From assembly GCA_002469525.1 (NCBI GenBank), contig DKME01000054.1:13433-19657 (forward strand): DNA of 6,225 nt, written 5' to 3'. Positions 5,857 through 6,225 of this stretch are shown here, in pieces. Within the stretch, counting starts at the first letter, position 1. Each line of letters begins with the position of its first letter. This DNA is from Actinobacteria bacterium UBA7422. Its GTDB lineage: Bacteria > Actinomycetota > Actinomycetes > S36-B12. A model generated the notes under the pieces. The model ran no database searches. It was given only the letters and a program-made list of their open reading frames with translations, and had not been told where the DNA came from. A program made the position numbers and the translations under genes.

Positions 5857-5928
5857 ATGATTAATAGTAAGCAGTCAAGTAAGAAGTTGAGTAAGAAAAG
5901 GTGCCTGCTTATGAGATCAGTGTTTTAG
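5857..5928 (+). CDS. Possible tiny basic peptide (23 aa), uncertain
   Basis: ATG to TAG encoding a 23-residue peptide with five serines, five lysines and two arginines. It includes the SKQS-SKKL-SKKR triplet and ends CLLMRSVF. The repeated four-residue pattern comes from the 12-nt DNA repeat at 5866-5901. No ribosome site precedes the ATG (the hairpin at 5837-5853 lies there), and the predicted promoter at 5887-5915 lies inside it, so the two cannot both be right unless a second promoter exists. The frame is actually open from 5698, but without a convincing start. I recognise no family. It may be a chance ORF over repetitive DNA. Confidence 0.15.
   Translation: MINSKQSSKKLSKKRCLLMRSVF
5866..5901 (+). 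repeat. Three imperfect 12-nt direct repeats, AGTAAG core
   Basis: AGTAAGCAGTCA, AGTAAGAAGTTG and AGTAAGAAAAGG begin at 5866, 5878 and 5890, exactly 12 nt apart. The AGTAAG core is invariant, and copies 1 and 2 share 9 of 12 bases. The array ends over the -35 of the candidate promoter of the downstream gene, so the copies could be activator or repressor sites on nearly the same DNA face. Confidence 0.55.
5887..5915 (+). promoter_or_regulatory. Candidate promoter of the GDP-fucose synthase gene
   Basis: TTGAGT (5887-5892) and TATGAG (5910-5915) are separated by 17 nt; each matches consensus in 4 of 6 bases. It would give a leader of about 105 nt before the ATG at 6029. Modest evidence. Confidence 0.3.
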
Positions 5929-6014
5929 GCGCCGAGGTTAACCGCTTGGGTGAAGTTGACAATGGCACCTTGATCATGACCGCATCGGGTGTGCCCAGAA
6001 GCGCGGCGGCATGT

Positions 6015-6020
6015 GGAAGG
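6015..6020 (+). promoter_or_regulatory. Ribosome binding site of the GDP-fucose synthase (decides start)
   Basis: GGAAGG, 8 nt before the ATG at 6029. An in-frame ATG at 6011 would add six residues, but it has only a weak AGAAG site 9 nt before it. Confidence 0.6.
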
Positions 6021-6028
6021 ATCCGGCC

Positions 6029-6225
6029 ATGGCAGATATTGATTGGTCGCAATCTAAGGTATATGTGGCTGGGCATCGAGGGCTTGTCGGCTCGGCTCTT
6101 GTTCGAGCACTTGAAGCCGCCGGAGTCGGTGAAGTGTTTGGGTGGACATCAAGTGATCTCGATCTTCGGGACCGTGAAGCAACGATGGATGCAATAAATG
6201 AGGCCAAACCCGATGTTGTGATTGA
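6029..6225 (+). CDS. fcl: GDP-L-fucose synthase (GDP-4-keto-6-deoxymannose epimerase/reductase), 5' part only
   Basis: Only the first 65 codons are in the window; the family is about 310-320 residues. KVYVAGHRGLVGSALVRALE at 10-29 is the characteristic start of Fcl/WcaG, with the NADP-binding G15-x2-G18-x2-G21 of the short-chain dehydrogenase fold. DLDLRDREA (43-51) and PDVVI (61-65) follow at the expected distances, leading into the missing AAAKVGG segment. The enzyme carries out epimerisation and NADPH reduction to make GDP-L-fucose for surface polysaccharide. GDP-mannose 4,6-dehydratase is its usual partner and could lie further downstream. It has no metabolic link to the genes on its left, so a new functional block begins here. 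Confidence 0.88.
   Translation, partial: MADIDWSQSKVYVAGHRGLVGSALVRALEAAGVGEVFGWTSSDLDLRDREATMDAINEAKPDVVI

Larger units (their letters stand above)
5503..6028. other. Intergenic region between the thiolase and the GDP-fucose synthase
   Basis: About 500 nt without a recognisable long gene, lying between divergent units. From left to right it holds the thiolase promoter elements (two TATAAT boxes and two palindromes), a short hairpin at 5645-5658, a 17-bp tandem triplicate at 5664-5714, a weakly structured stretch at 5715-5836 in which I see nothing specific, a hairpin at 5837-5853, 12-nt repeats with a tiny ORF at 5857-5928, and a candidate promoter for the downstream gene. No terminator is needed here, since both flanking genes point outward, and none is seen. 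Confidence 0.7.

Noticed and set aside
5956..5961. Perfect TTGACA -35 hexamer upstream of the GDP-fucose synthase
   Set aside because: No acceptable -10 lies 16-19 nt downstream (ACCGCA at 17 nt), so it is not called as a promoter.
5901..6197. GTG-initiated plus-strand ORF of 98 codons, beginning VPAYEISVLGAEV
   Set aside because: More than half overlaps the clear GDP-fucose synthase in another frame. Its first 40 residues look vaguely protein-like, but I recognise no family and the frame has no good ribosome site.

Overview
This window looks like a piece of a bacterial chromosome of moderate GC content (near 50% by eye). All six protein-coding genes are intact in frame; two of them run off the window edges. 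The protein styles (PcaR/PcaU/PobR-type IclR regulator, a thiolase beginning AYLVGGVRTPVGRY, a COG3199 ATP-NAD-kinase-like protein beside an omega-aminotransferase) resemble Actinomycetota most, but that is an impression from remembered families, not a search result.

Layout. Positions 1-1835 (minus strand) hold an operon of a class III omega-aminotransferase followed 3 nt later by the start of a COG3199 ATP-NAD-kinase-like gene that leaves the window at base 1. Positions 1836-1972 are a divergent control region full of short palindromes. Positions 1973-3433 (plus) encode a GabD-type succinate-semialdehyde dehydrogenase. Its stop lies 2 nt from the stop of the convergent iclR gene (3436-4251, minus). 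That gene is the second member of an operon with a thiolase (4276-5502, minus). Positions 5503-6028 are mostly non-coding: the thiolase promoter region, a perfect-length 17-bp triple tandem repeat, a 12-nt repeat with a possible tiny basic ORF, and a candidate promoter. Positions 6029-6225 (plus) begin a GDP-L-fucose synthase, a nucleotide-sugar gene unrelated to the rest.

How the genes fit together (inference). The aminotransferase would turn an omega-amino acid or diamine into a semialdehyde, and the dehydrogenase would oxidise it to a dicarboxylic acid. The thiolase would cleave a 3-oxoacyl-CoA, 3-oxoadipyl-CoA being the obvious candidate because the neighbouring regulator belongs to the beta-ketoadipate type. 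The substrate could be C4 (GABA/putrescine), C5 (5-aminovalerate) or C6 (6-aminohexanoate/adipate); the sequence does not decide. The most interesting signal is a 15-bp element shared (12 of 15 bases) by the divergent aminotransferase/dehydrogenase promoter region and the thiolase promoter region. It resembles the PcaR operator as I remember it, which would tie the three transcription units into one IclR regulon. I see no mobile element, CRISPR array, RNA gene or clearly novel defence or metabolic system.
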